This document shows, in pieces, positions 42,683 through 52,528 of a DNA stretch of 64,000 nucleotides. The stretch lies in the NCBI RefSeq assembly GCF_963576615.1, contig NC_088717.1, positions 31,557,324 through 31,621,323 on the forward strand, read 5' to 3'. Position 1 is the first letter of the stretch. Every line of letters begins with the position of its first letter. The notes beneath the pieces were generated by a model. That model searched no databases, had not been told where the DNA came from, and saw only the letters and a list, made by a program, of their open reading frames with translations. A program made the position numbers and the translations under genes. This stretch comes from Watersipora subatra. Taxonomy: Eukaryota > Bryozoa > Gymnolaemata > Cheilostomatida > Watersiporidae.

Positions 42683-44484
42683 ACTTGAAAACTGCAAACA
42701 AAAAACGCAAAAAAATTAGTAGGCTCAGTGAGAGATCTAACCACAGTTTGGACTTGAAAACTGCAAACAAAAAACGCAAAAAATTTAGTAGGCTCAGTGA
42801 GAGATCTAACCACAGTTTGGAGCGTCCAAAAAGGAAAGCCACAATAGAAGCTCTAGAATCTGCCAAACAGCAGCTAGTAGCACTCTCGGCACGACTGAAG
42901 CGTTACACCAAAGAGCGGTATAACAAGAGAATGAACAAACTGTTCATCAATAATCCATCTAGAGTGTATTCCCAGTTCAAAGGTGAACTGCAGAGGCCAA
43001 TATCTGAGCCTCCTCGATCTAGCACTTCAAAGTTCTTGAAGGACATCTGGGAGAAAGAGACTACTCATAACACCACTGCAAATTGGCCGAAGAGGCTTAA
43101 AGAGAGCCATCAACACACTGTGGCTCAGCAAGGACTCACCATCAGCAAAGAGGACATCAAGTGCAGAGTGCAGCGTATGAAGAACTGGGCCGCACCTGGC
43201 CATGACATGATTCAAGCCTTCTGGTTAAAGAAATTGACATGACTTCACACTAGAATGGCTAAGCAGATGGAATGCCTAATAGAACAAGGTGACCATCCAG
43301 AATGGCTGACTAAAGGACGAACTGTACTTCTGATAAAAGATCCAAAGCAGGGGCCGATTCCCAAAAACTATCGACCAATAACGTGATTGCCCACCACTTG
43401 GAAACTGCTCTCAGGAATAGTTGCAGACAAACTGGAAAAGCACATGAGTCACTATATGACCAGTGCTCAGAAAGGAATTGGGCGCAACACCCGAGGAGCC
43501 AAACATCAGTTACTGGTGGATCGGACGGTCTGTCAAGACAGCAGGAGAAGGCAAACCAATCTTGCCATGGCTTGGATTGACTACAAAAAGGCCTATGACT
43601 CAATTCCCCATAGTTGGATACTTGAGTGCCTCAGTATGTACAATGCTCACTCTGCTCTTGTGGCATTCATCAAGATGTCAATGACCAAATGGAAGACGGA
43701 ACTGGAGGCTAATGGCAAAAAGCTGGCGAGTGTAAAAATTAAGCGAGGCATCTATCAAGGTGACTCCTTATCACCGCTGCTCTTCTGCATATGCCTAAAC
43801 CCTCTAAGCAATATGATAGAGGAGACTCAATATGGGTACCAGTTTAAGAGTGGCACCAAGATAAACCACCTCTTCTACATGGATGACATCAAGCTGTACG
43901 CTAACAAAGAAAGGGACATTGATTCGCTAATACACCTCACTCAGGTATACAGCAAGGACATCGGAATGATCTTCGGTATTGAGAAATGTGGAAGGCTAAT
44001 TCTTAAGAAAGGCCATTCTATGCTCACAGATGGCCTAAAAATGCCAAATGGTATCATCAAAGATATAGAAGAAGGGTACAAGTACTTGGGAATTATGCAA
44101 AGCAACATCAACCACGAAGCCGAGGTACGTCACAAAGCCATTACCGAATACAAGAAACGCCTTCGGCAGGTCTTACGGAGCCAGCTCAATGCCAAGAACC
44201 AAGTCATGGCAATAAATACCTACGCACTGCCAGTAATAAGATATCCAGCAAGCATAATAAAGTGGACTGAGGAAGCCATCAAAGAAACAGATATAGCAAC
44301 TCGTAAACTGCTGACCATGCATGGAGGACTCCACCCAAAATCTGATACTACTAGATTGTATCTTGGTAGGAAAGATGGCGGTAGGGGGCTCAAAAGTTTA
44401 CAGCAGACAGTGAAAGAGGAGGAGCAAAACATCAAAGCATATGCAGCTTCCATGGCCACTTCAGATAAGTTGCTAGCTGAATTA
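42683..44484 (+). mobile_element. R2-clade-type non-LTR copy 2 (truncated both ends)
   Basis: Starts mid N-terminal region, with a 66-bp tandem duplication (42683-42748 and 42749-42814), and carries the RT (YQGDSLSPLLFCICLNP, FYMDDIKLYA). It ends at LLAEL where an AT-rich junction begins, so the C-terminal nuclease is absent. In-frame TGAs lie at about 43240 and 43384. Near-identical to copy 3. Confidence 0.88.
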
Positions 44485-44583
44485 TATATATATCTAAATT
44501 ATATATATCTAAGCTATCTTGACAGACTTCATATATATCAAATGCATCAAAGCATATGCAGCCTCCGTGGCCACTTCAGATAA
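43387..44583 (+). pseudogene. RT-containing frame of non-LTR copy 2
   Basis: 398-codon frame opening right after the TGA in YRPIT*LPTTWK. It covers the whole RT palm and thumb. The last ~30 codons are junction sequence, not element. Confidence 0.85.
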
Positions 44584-44602
44584 TAGCCACTTCATAGCAG
44601 CC
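44485..44602. other. Rearranged junction between inverted non-LTR copies
   Basis: AT-rich spacer (44485-44540) followed by a short + orientation fragment of the element (44541-44581, 'CATCAAAGCATATGCAGCCT'), then the minus-oriented copy 3. It holds at least two breakpoints. Confidence 0.8.
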
Positions 44603-45705
44603 GATTGAAATTCAGCTAGCAACTTATCTGAAGTGGCCATGGAAGCTGCATATGCTTTGATGTTTTGCTCCTCCTCTTTCACTGTCTGCTGTACACTTTT
44701 GAGCCCCCTACCGCCATCTTTCCTACCAAGATACAATCTAGTAGTATCAGATTTTGGGTGAAGTGCTCCATGCATGGTCAGCAGTTTACGACTTGCTATA
44801 TCTGTTTCTTTGATGGCTTCCTCAGTCCACTTTATTATGCCTGCTGGATATCTTATTACTGGCAGTGCGTAGGTATTTATTGCCATGACTTGGTTCTTGG
44901 CATTGAGCTGGCTCCGTAAGACCTGCCGAAGGCGTTTCTTGTATTCGGTAATGGCTTTGTGACGTACCTCGGCTTCGTGGTTGATGTTGCTTTGCATAAT
45001 TCCCAAGTACTTGTACCCTTCTTCTATATCTTTGATGATACCATTTGGCATTTTTAGGCCATTTGTGAGCATAGAATGGCCTTTCTTAAGAATTAGCCTT
45101 CCACATTTCTCAATACCGAAGATCATTCCGATGTCCTTGCTGTATACCTGAGTGAGGTGTATTAGCGAATCATTGTCCCTTTCTTTGTTAGCGTACAGCT
45201 TGATGTCATCCATGTAGAAGAGGTGGTTTATCTTGGTGCCACTCTTAAACTGGTACCCATATTGAGTCTCCTCTATCATATTGCTTAGAGGGTTTAGGCA
45301 TATGCAGAAGAGCAGCGGTGATAAGGAGTCACCTTGATAGATGCCTCGCTTAATTTTTACACTCGCCAGCTTTTTGCCATTAGCCTCCAGTTCCGTCTTC
45401 CATTTGGTCACTGACATCTTGATGAATGCCACAAGAGCAGGGTGAACATTGTACATACTGAGGCACTCAAGTATCCAACTATGGGGAATTGAGTCATAGG
45501 CCTTTTTGTAGTCAATCCAAGCCATGGCAAGATTGGTTTGCCTTCTCCTGCTGTCTTGACAGACCGTCCGATCCACCAGTAACTGATGTTTGGCTCCTCG
45601 GGTGTTGCGCCCAATTCCTTTCTGAGCACTGGTCATATAGTGACTCATGTGCTTTTCCAGTTTGTCTGCAACTATTCCTGAGAGCAGTTTCCAAGTGGTG
45701 GGCAA
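44509..45705 (-). pseudogene. RT-containing frame of non-LTR copy 3
   Basis: 398-codon frame mirroring that of copy 2, with the same TGA just before LPTTWK and FYMDDIKLYANKERDND. It differs at roughly ten residues by eye. Its tail (MKWLLSEVATEAAY) is read through the junction. Confidence 0.87.
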
Positions 45706-45849
45706 TCACGTTATTGGTCGATAGTTTTTGGGAATCGGCCCCTGCTTTGGATCTTTTATCAGAAGTACAGTTCGTCCTTTAGTCAGCCATTCTGGATGGT
45801 CACCTTGTTCTATTAGGCATTCCATCTGCTTAGCCATTCTAGTGTGAAG

Positions 45850-46667
45850 TCATGTCAATTTCTTTAACCAGAAGGCTTGAATCATGTCATGGCCAGGTGC
45901 GGCCCAGTTCTTCATACGCTGCACTCTGCACTTGATGTCCTCTTTGCTGATGGTGAGTCCTTGCTGAGCCACAGTGTGTTGATGGCTCTCTTTAAGCCTC
46001 TTCGGCCAATTTGCAGTGGTGTTATGAGTAGTCTCTTTCTCCCAGATGTCCTTCAAGAACTTTGAAGTGCTAGATCGAGGAGGCTCAGACATTGGCCTCT
46101 GCAGTTCACCTTTGAACTGGGAATACACTCTAGATGGATTATTGATGAACAGTTTGTTCATTCTCTTGTTATCCCGCTCTTTGGTGTACCGCTTCAGTCG
46201 TGCCGAGAGTGCTACTAGCTGCTGTTTGGCAGATTCTAGAGCTTCTATTGTGGCTTTCCTTTTTGGACGCTCCAAACTGTGGTTAGATCTCTCACTGAGC
46301 CTACTAACTTTTTTGCGCAAGTCCTTGATCTTATTTTGTAGCCTCAGCTGCCAGGATGGAATGGCTTGAAGCCTTGTTGGCAGTGGCTTAATATCCATCT
46401 CCTCCAAGATGACGGTTGCTGTACTGTAGATTAAGGCATTAGTCTCACTGATTGATCCGTTGAGATCGACTCCAGTGCCAAGTTAATGTCTTCTAACAGC
46501 TTCTTAGGTATGGCCTTGCTAACTCTTCGTAGTGGTACCCTGCTTCCATAATCATTAGCAGCTGACATCTTGTTGATGATATTTTCCGCAAGCTCTCTCA
46601 CCCTTGGGTGAAGGTCCAAGTGCATGTCTTCTTCAACCCGTGAATCAACACATGATCGTGTATCCAT
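45850..46667 (-). pseudogene. N-terminal region of non-LTR copy 3
   Basis: Two frames: one with VEEDMHLDLHPRVRELAENI and KLLEDINLALESIS, and one with basic coiled stretches (LRKKVSRLSERSNHSLERPK) ending AAPGHDMIQAFWLKKLT before the TGA shared by all three copies. Probably the nucleic-acid-binding N-terminus; exact role unknown. Confidence 0.8.
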
Positions 46668-47080
46668 GACAGTGTGTGTTGATATGCACTCTTCGTTGGT
46701 TGAGGTTACTTGGGTGAACTGTCCCCTAATTTCATTTCAGTTACTCCTCTGAGCTACAAGTTGCTTTGCGGTTAGTGGCAATTCAGGACGCATGTTTATC
46801 CACAGTTGACGCATCCTTCCCATGTAGTCCCACTTTTGAGGTTCACTCATAAAATAGCACTGCATGAGGTCCGTGTTATCAATCCGAGTCCATTTCATCC
46901 GTTTTGAACCAGTAGCCCATTTTTCACTGCCTTGTCCTGGTTCAGCTACAGGCAGCGCGGACCTTGTTTGATCGGGCGACGTCGGAGCCGGCATGGCTTT
47001 GATTATTGCACTCATCATAGAGGTTGTAGACATTATACAAGCAAGGGTCTTCTTGTCTAAGGACCACCAGAAAAGTGCCG

Positions 47081-47148
47081 TTGTTGGGGTTTGAACCGAG
47101 GACCTAATGATCATGGTCCCAATACATTACCAACTGCGCTATCTGTCC
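47081..47148 (-). repeat. tRNA-like head at the 5' end of non-LTR copy 3
   Basis: Same A-box/B-box unit as 35041-35110 with a slightly better paired T-arm (GGTTCAAACCCC). Not a functional tRNA. Confidence 0.65.
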
Positions 47149-47159
47149 TGTATGCTGAC

Positions 47160-47395
47160 CTTTCAAGCTAGTGGCTTGGCATATTGCCAATGGAAACTCC
47201 ACTAAGCCAGTTATGTAATAAGGTTAGGCTTCCAATGACAGTAAGAATTCCATGAATTTCCATGAAATTCCATGAATTTGAGTCTTTATTGTTGTCAAGC
47301 TCAGCTGTTCTAATAATAGCTATAGCCGGATTTCCAACAGACAGACGGAATTCCAACACACGGACTTTGAGAAATATATATATAGATATATAGAT
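47160..47395 (-). repeat. Dispersed repeat fragment, minus orientation
   Basis: On the minus strand it begins 'ATATTTCTCAAAGTCCGTGT' and contains 'CGGCTATAGCTATT', the left-edge signature of the 7395, 32990 and 57306 repeats. Confidence 0.6.
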
Positions 47396-47449
47396 ATATA
47401 TATGTATATACATGTATATAAACACTCGTGCTATATATGTATATATATG

Positions 47450-47995
47450 TAAAGTTTATTAAAAATACAGATTAACATCATTACTACTAATAGTTTCAGT
47501 GTTCAATTAATACTAAAGATTTTGTTCGTTTAAAAAAATTTTTTACGATGTTTCTTTTAGTTAAAATTAAAACATCTTTGTTTGTATGAAAGAATTGTAA
47601 GTTTGTTATTTAACTTTTATTTTAATAGTGATATATATTACCAAGCGCAGTTTTCTTTCCTCAACAGACTAATATTGCATTAGTTACAAATGCATTTCAC
47701 GAAAGTTTCTATCAATGCCCGCTTTGAGTATTAACTTACAAATCTTTCCTTCTAAACCTAACCAATTAGTAATTCGTAATTAATTTCACATTTTACAACA
47801 AACATTTGTAAGAACACTGTAAGATTTATCAAGTAAGATTACAAGTATCAATTATTCCACACTCCCTTATATTTACATACTTTGAGAAATATATATATAT
47901 ATATACATAGAATTACATTCTCTTATAACATTTATAAACTCCTTATAACTTTTGAAGTTCATAGTATAAGTTTTTAAAGTTTGTATCATTATTGT
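47450..47995. other. AT-rich non-coding stretch
   Basis: No exon or array. A 'CTTTGAGAAATATATATATA' remnant of the dispersed repeat edge lies at 47880-47903. Confidence 0.5.
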
Positions 47996-47997
47996 AG

Positions 47998-49135
47998 CAG
48001 AGCAAAATTCAATGTCATACAAGAACATAATGTAGTAGGGCAAGTGTGAATTTCATACAATAACGTAGTAGGGCAAGTATGAATGTCATACAATAACATA
48101 ATAGAGCAAGTATGAATGTCATACAAAAATATAGCAGAGCAAGAGTGAATGTCATGCAATAATGTAGCATAGCAAGCGTGAATGTCATACAATAACATAG
48201 TAAAGCAAGAGTAGATGTCATACAATAACCTAGTTGAGCAAATGTGAATGTCATACATTAAACATAGTAGAGCAAGTGTGAATGTCATACAATAACATAG
48301 TAGAGCAAGTGTGAATGTCATACAATAACATAGTACAGCAAGTGTGAATGTCATACAATAACATAGTAGAGCAAGAGTGAATGTCATACAATAACATAGT
48401 AGAGCAAGTGTGAATGTCATACATTAAACATAGTAGAGCAAGTGTGAATGTCATACAATAACATACTGTAGTAGAGCAAGAGTGAATGTCATACAATAAC
48501 ATAGTAGAGCAAGTGTGAATGTCATACAATAACATAGTAGAGCAAGAGTGAATGTCATACAATAACATAGTAGAGCAAGAGTGAATATCATACATTAAAC
48601 ATAGTAGAGCAAGTGTGAATATCATACAATAACATAGTAGAGCAAGTGGGAATGTCATACAATAACATAGTACAGCAAGTGTGAATGTCATACAATAACA
48701 TAGTAGAGCAAGAGTGAATGTCATACAATAACATAGTAGAGCAAGTGTGAATGTCATACATTAAACATAGTAGAGCAAGTGTGAATGTCATACAATAACA
48801 TAGTAGAGCAAGTGTGAATGTCATACAATAACATAGTACAGCAAGTGTGAATGTCATACAATAACATAGTACAGCAAGTGTGAATGTCATACATTAAACA
48901 TAGTAGAGCAAAGGTGAATGTCATACAATAACATAGTAGAGCAAGTGTGAATGTCATACAATAACATAATAGAGCAAGAGTGAATGTCATACAATAACAT
49001 AGTACAGCAAGTGTGAATGTCATACATTAAACATAGTAGAGCAAAGGTGAATGTCATACAATAACATAGTAGAGCAAGTGTGAATGTCATACAATAACAT
49101 AATAGAGCAAGAGTGAACGTCATACAATAACAGTA
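47998..49135. repeat. 33-bp minisatellite, about 34 copies
   Basis: Units contain 'GTGAATGTCATACAATAACA' and 'TAGTAGAGCAA'. Every four to six units a 34-bp variant (CATACATTAAACATAG) shifts the frame, giving a higher-order pattern. The minus frames (MTFTLALLCYC) are by-products. Confidence 0.95.
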
Positions 49136-49450
49136 TATTACAAAAAGATTCATTGAGAACAATTTACACACTTGGGTAGAGTGGGGCACTTCCAAACCAT
49201 GCTTTTATATTCAAATTTATAGGAATAGTTTCAGGTGAGATACTTGGGAATATTTTACAGCCTACTTGGATTTTGCATATGATCCTGCCATTGATTTAAA
49301 ATATTAGAGCTTGTATAAAGATTATCTAATAAGATGGCTTTTTGGTAGAGAGTAGATTATCTTTGACGAGAAAAAGGTCAAGGCTTAGTTGTTGAGACTG
49401 ATGAAGGTGGAACTCCTATGTTTACTTTTTAAACATATTATATTAGAGTT

Positions 49451-50224
49451 TAGTGAAAGAGCAAGCTTACCTCGAACTAGCAACCGTATCTCACTGCGCC
49501 AAGTCTGAAGGAGTTATTCTAAGGAAGCAAGTATTCAGTCTCCCAAATTGTTTGCTCTTGTGCCTGGTCAGTCTTCCAAAATGTGCCGCTGCCTCATCTA
49601 ATGGGACGACTTGCGTAATCACGAAGAATATGAAAACATTAGGTTGCGGTCAGGAGTTTAGCATGACTTACAGAATAAAAGAGTGCACTGACTACGCCGC
49701 TGACCTCCTTTCTACTAATATACATAGTAGCGTTTTCTCTCCAATGCATTCAAGCTCACTGGTAGATGTCACAAATTCAGCCAATACGAGTTTTACTGGC
49801 AAGTCACAATTCTTCAACTTATCCTCGGAGAAAGCAACTACTAATGGTGAAACCAGCAGTGAGTCTCACCGCATGTCAACTAGCAAAGAGTTTTCAACTC
49901 TCACAGAACCTATACATGAAGCTACATAGGCTCTGCCAATACTCCCCTACATTCTCCTAGAAGAACAGAAGTTACTAGAGGAGCAAGTCTAACTCACACG
50001 AAATTTAGTGTTTTGTCTTCAGGCTCAGCCAGTTCAGTGAGCCCAACTATTACTGGTCCTTCCAGCATAACAAATGGTAACACCTCTTCATCTTTTCCTA
50101 GTTCCTTCTCAGTACTGTCCAGTGTCTACAAGTCCAGAGCCATAAGTTTAGCTAATGAAGCTGCAACCTTTACCATTGTAAAAGCTGTAAAAACTAGCCT
50201 GCCAACTTTTTCAAGCTCCAAATA
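49451..50224 (+). pseudogene. Ser/Thr-rich open frames, product unknown
   Basis: Frame 1 (49453-49929) has a hydrophobic N-terminal part (LPNCLLLCLVSLPKCAA), cysteines (TLGCGQEFSMTYRIKEC) and a Ser/Thr-rich tail. A second frame (49921-50224) continues the same composition (SASSVSPTITGPSSITNGN) after a +2 shift. This may be one exon broken by an indel or two exons of a mucin-like surface protein. No homologue is recognised. Confidence 0.35.
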
Positions 50225-50426
50225 GGTCAACAAGGCTCCAGTTGGTCTTGGTAAAACTGCAAAGACGAACGTCTGTACAGTAATTCTCATAGCAAACTTA
50301 ATGCCTGGTAAATGCTAAATAACTAATATCAATCAGTCACACTTACCAATAGTTGAAAAAGACCTGTGAGGTAAGACATTTATACAAGCACTTCTAGTCC
50401 TCAATATATCCACTGCTGTAACAGTT

Positions 50427-50757
50427 ACAAGTTCATCTGATAGGACTAGGTACAAGTTCATCTGGTAGTACTAGGTACAAGTTCATCTGGTAGTACTAGG
50501 TACAAGTTCATCTGATAGTACTAGGTGAAAGTTCATCTGATAGTACTAGGTACAAGTTCAACTGGTAGTACTAGGTACAAGTTCATCTGGTAGTACTAGG
50601 TGCAAGTTAATCTGGCAGTACTAGGTACAAGTTCATCTGATGGTACTAGGTACAAAGTCATCTGGTAGTACTAGGTACAAGTTCATCGGATAGTACTAGG
50701 TACAAGTTCATCTGGTAGTACTAGGTACAAGTTCATCAGGTAAAACTGGGTACAAGT
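50427..50757. repeat. 25-bp minisatellite, about 13 copies
   Basis: Units 'GTTCATCTGGTAGTACTAGG' plus TACAA, with CTGATAG and CAGGTAAAA variants. Confidence 0.93.
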
Positions 50758-50795
50758 TAACCGAGGATGTGCATACAGTGGCTTGCGCTCTAGGG

Positions 50796-51510
50796 CAGTG
50801 ATTTTCAACCACTGTGCCGCGGCACCCTAGTGTGCCGTGAGAGATCCTCAGGTGTGCCGTGAAAAATTATCCAATGTCCCTTTTTAATTACAGGTTCCTC
50901 AGGCTCTGAGGCAACTTATGAGGTAGGAGTGTTGTATTTGAATGCTAAGGCCTTGATATAGTAGGCTAAATATCCTGGCACCATGATCCATGTGCATCTA
51001 TTCATGGGTTTGATGCATGGTCAATGCATTTAATATCGGCCTACAGACTATTTTGTTCGCTTGCGTGTAAATACAGAGAAACAGGCAACCTTTATGAGAA
51101 AAACCGCAAAGGTAAATGAGAAAGCACTAAAAGCTAGTTCCATAGTTTTAGTCCCACTGCTGCACTGTGTGAGGTAATATGTAAACATTTAAAAAGTCTC
51201 GAGCAGAAGTTGTCATTTTATTTCTCTTCAGCCACCACTGAATACTTTGACTGGGTTAGGGATCCATACAGCCCAGCAACAGTTGGTGGAAAGAATATGA
51301 CTTTACAAGAGCAAGAGGAACTACATGTAACTGAACTGAAACAGGATCGGGTTTAAAACTAAGATTTGCTGATCTTCCTTTGGACAGTTTTTGGTTGACT
51401 GCTGCCAAGGAGTTCCCCATTCTGGCCAACAAAGCTGTTCTCACATTGCTCCCATTTTCCACCACATATCTGTGTGAGCTGTGCTTTTCAAGCCTAACTT
51501 CTATATAAAC
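50796..51510 (+). mobile_element. hAT transposon fragment with left terminus and transposase C-terminus
   Basis: Begins 'CAGTGATTTTCAACCACTGT' and 'GCCGCGGCACCCTAGTGTGC', which I recognise as a hAT terminal sequence of the ZBED/Charlie-like type. After 400 bp it encodes, in two frames, YSPATVGGKNMTLQEQEE then [20 protein letters not shown] and LCELCFSSL, the C-terminal dimerisation block of hAT transposases. The centre has been deleted and the frame is broken. No right terminus was found. Confidence 0.72.
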
Positions 51511-52016
51511 TAAAAACAGAGAGAGACTGTTGAAGAAGACCTTCGTGTCTCTCTTTCTTTTATTCTTGCCAGGATATCGGCTTTGTGTTTAGCTATACAG
51601 ACCCAGGTTTCCCACTTACTGAGTATAAATAAATTGATGAAATATATTGTGATTAAATATACTGTTCAGAGTGTCATTTTAAAACATTTTTGGTTAGTGG
51701 TTACAAAACAGTGAGTTGTAATATCTTGTCAATGTTTCATCAATGATAAATGCATATACATGTACATATATCTTCTCCACTTGTACTAGGAAATATCAAG
51801 GCTAGTGTTTATCTATCCCTTGATATTTGGCCTACAAGTATCGGTAATATTCTATAGCTGTTTTCAGAAAATTCCTAGACTAGATTAATTATCTAGATTT
51901 CCTAGACTAGATTTCCTAGACTAGAAAATTATAGACTAGATTTGCAATGTTCAGAAAAATAGTTTATTAGTATAATAGTATATTAGCCTAAGACAAAATT
52001 TGATAAATTTGTTTGA

Positions 52017-52215
52017 TAGTAGCATACATGAACAAGTTGACTACGTAGTGACATGCATAAACACGTTGACTAGGTAGTGACATGCATGAACAAATTGACT
52101 AGGTGGTGCCATGCATGGACATGTTGACTAGGTAGTGACATGCATGGACATGTTGACTAGGTAGTGACATGCATGGTCATGTAGACTAAGTCATGACATG
52201 CGTGGACAAGTTAAT
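52017..52215. repeat. 29-bp minisatellite, about 6-7 copies
   Basis: Units 'GACTAGGTAGTGACATGCAT' plus 'GGACATGTT', increasingly diverged towards the right. Downstream of the sodium channel gene. Confidence 0.9.
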
Positions 52216-52370
52216 TTGGTAGTTGCATGTTTAAGAGAGTTAGCAATATAGGCACATGTTTAGACAAGCTTGTGACATCGTTAGATTAGTTAGCAAGATA
52301 ACAGTAAGCGCTCTTTCAATATTGATAGTTTTCAAAAATTGGCATAATCACGTATTTTACTGAATTATTG

Positions 52371-52528
52371 TCATTCTTTTTCTTTGACAAGAATAACTTC
52401 TGTGGGCTTTACCATGGAGTCTCGGTAAAAAACCTTTCTGAAGAGAGAGACAGAGATGAATTCAATAAACTCCATAACGGTTAGGAAGCTGGCTCCGAGA
52501 GTTATACCCATAGTTCCACCAAAATTCG
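52371..52528 (-). CDS. Sodium channel terminal exon (pore and TM2)
   Basis: Minus-strand acceptor 'CATTACAG'. Encodes NFGGTMGITLGASFLTVMEF, then IEFISVSLFRKVFYRD and a short cytoplasmic tail ending KEKE before TGA. GAS is the family selectivity filter. Confidence 0.95.

Larger units (their letters stand above)
44603..47150 (-). mobile_element. R2-clade-type non-LTR copy 3, 5' complete, 3' truncated
   Basis: Longest 5' version of the family here. It has the tRNA-like head (47081-47148), then MKWTRIDNTDLMQCYFMSE and MRQLWINMRPELPLTAKQL, an N-terminal block also typical of this clade, then the coiled region and RT. Like copy 2 it lacks the C-terminal nuclease. Frames are broken near 46740, 46431 and 45846. 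Confidence 0.88.

Noticed and set aside
48000-49195. Multi-pass membrane-like proteins (MTFTLALLCYC frames)
   Set aside because: Hydrophobic appearance comes from a 33/34-bp minisatellite; frames shift every few units.
51627-51640. AATAAA as the poly(A) signal of the channel gene
   Set aside because: It is on the + strand, whereas the channel gene is on the minus strand.
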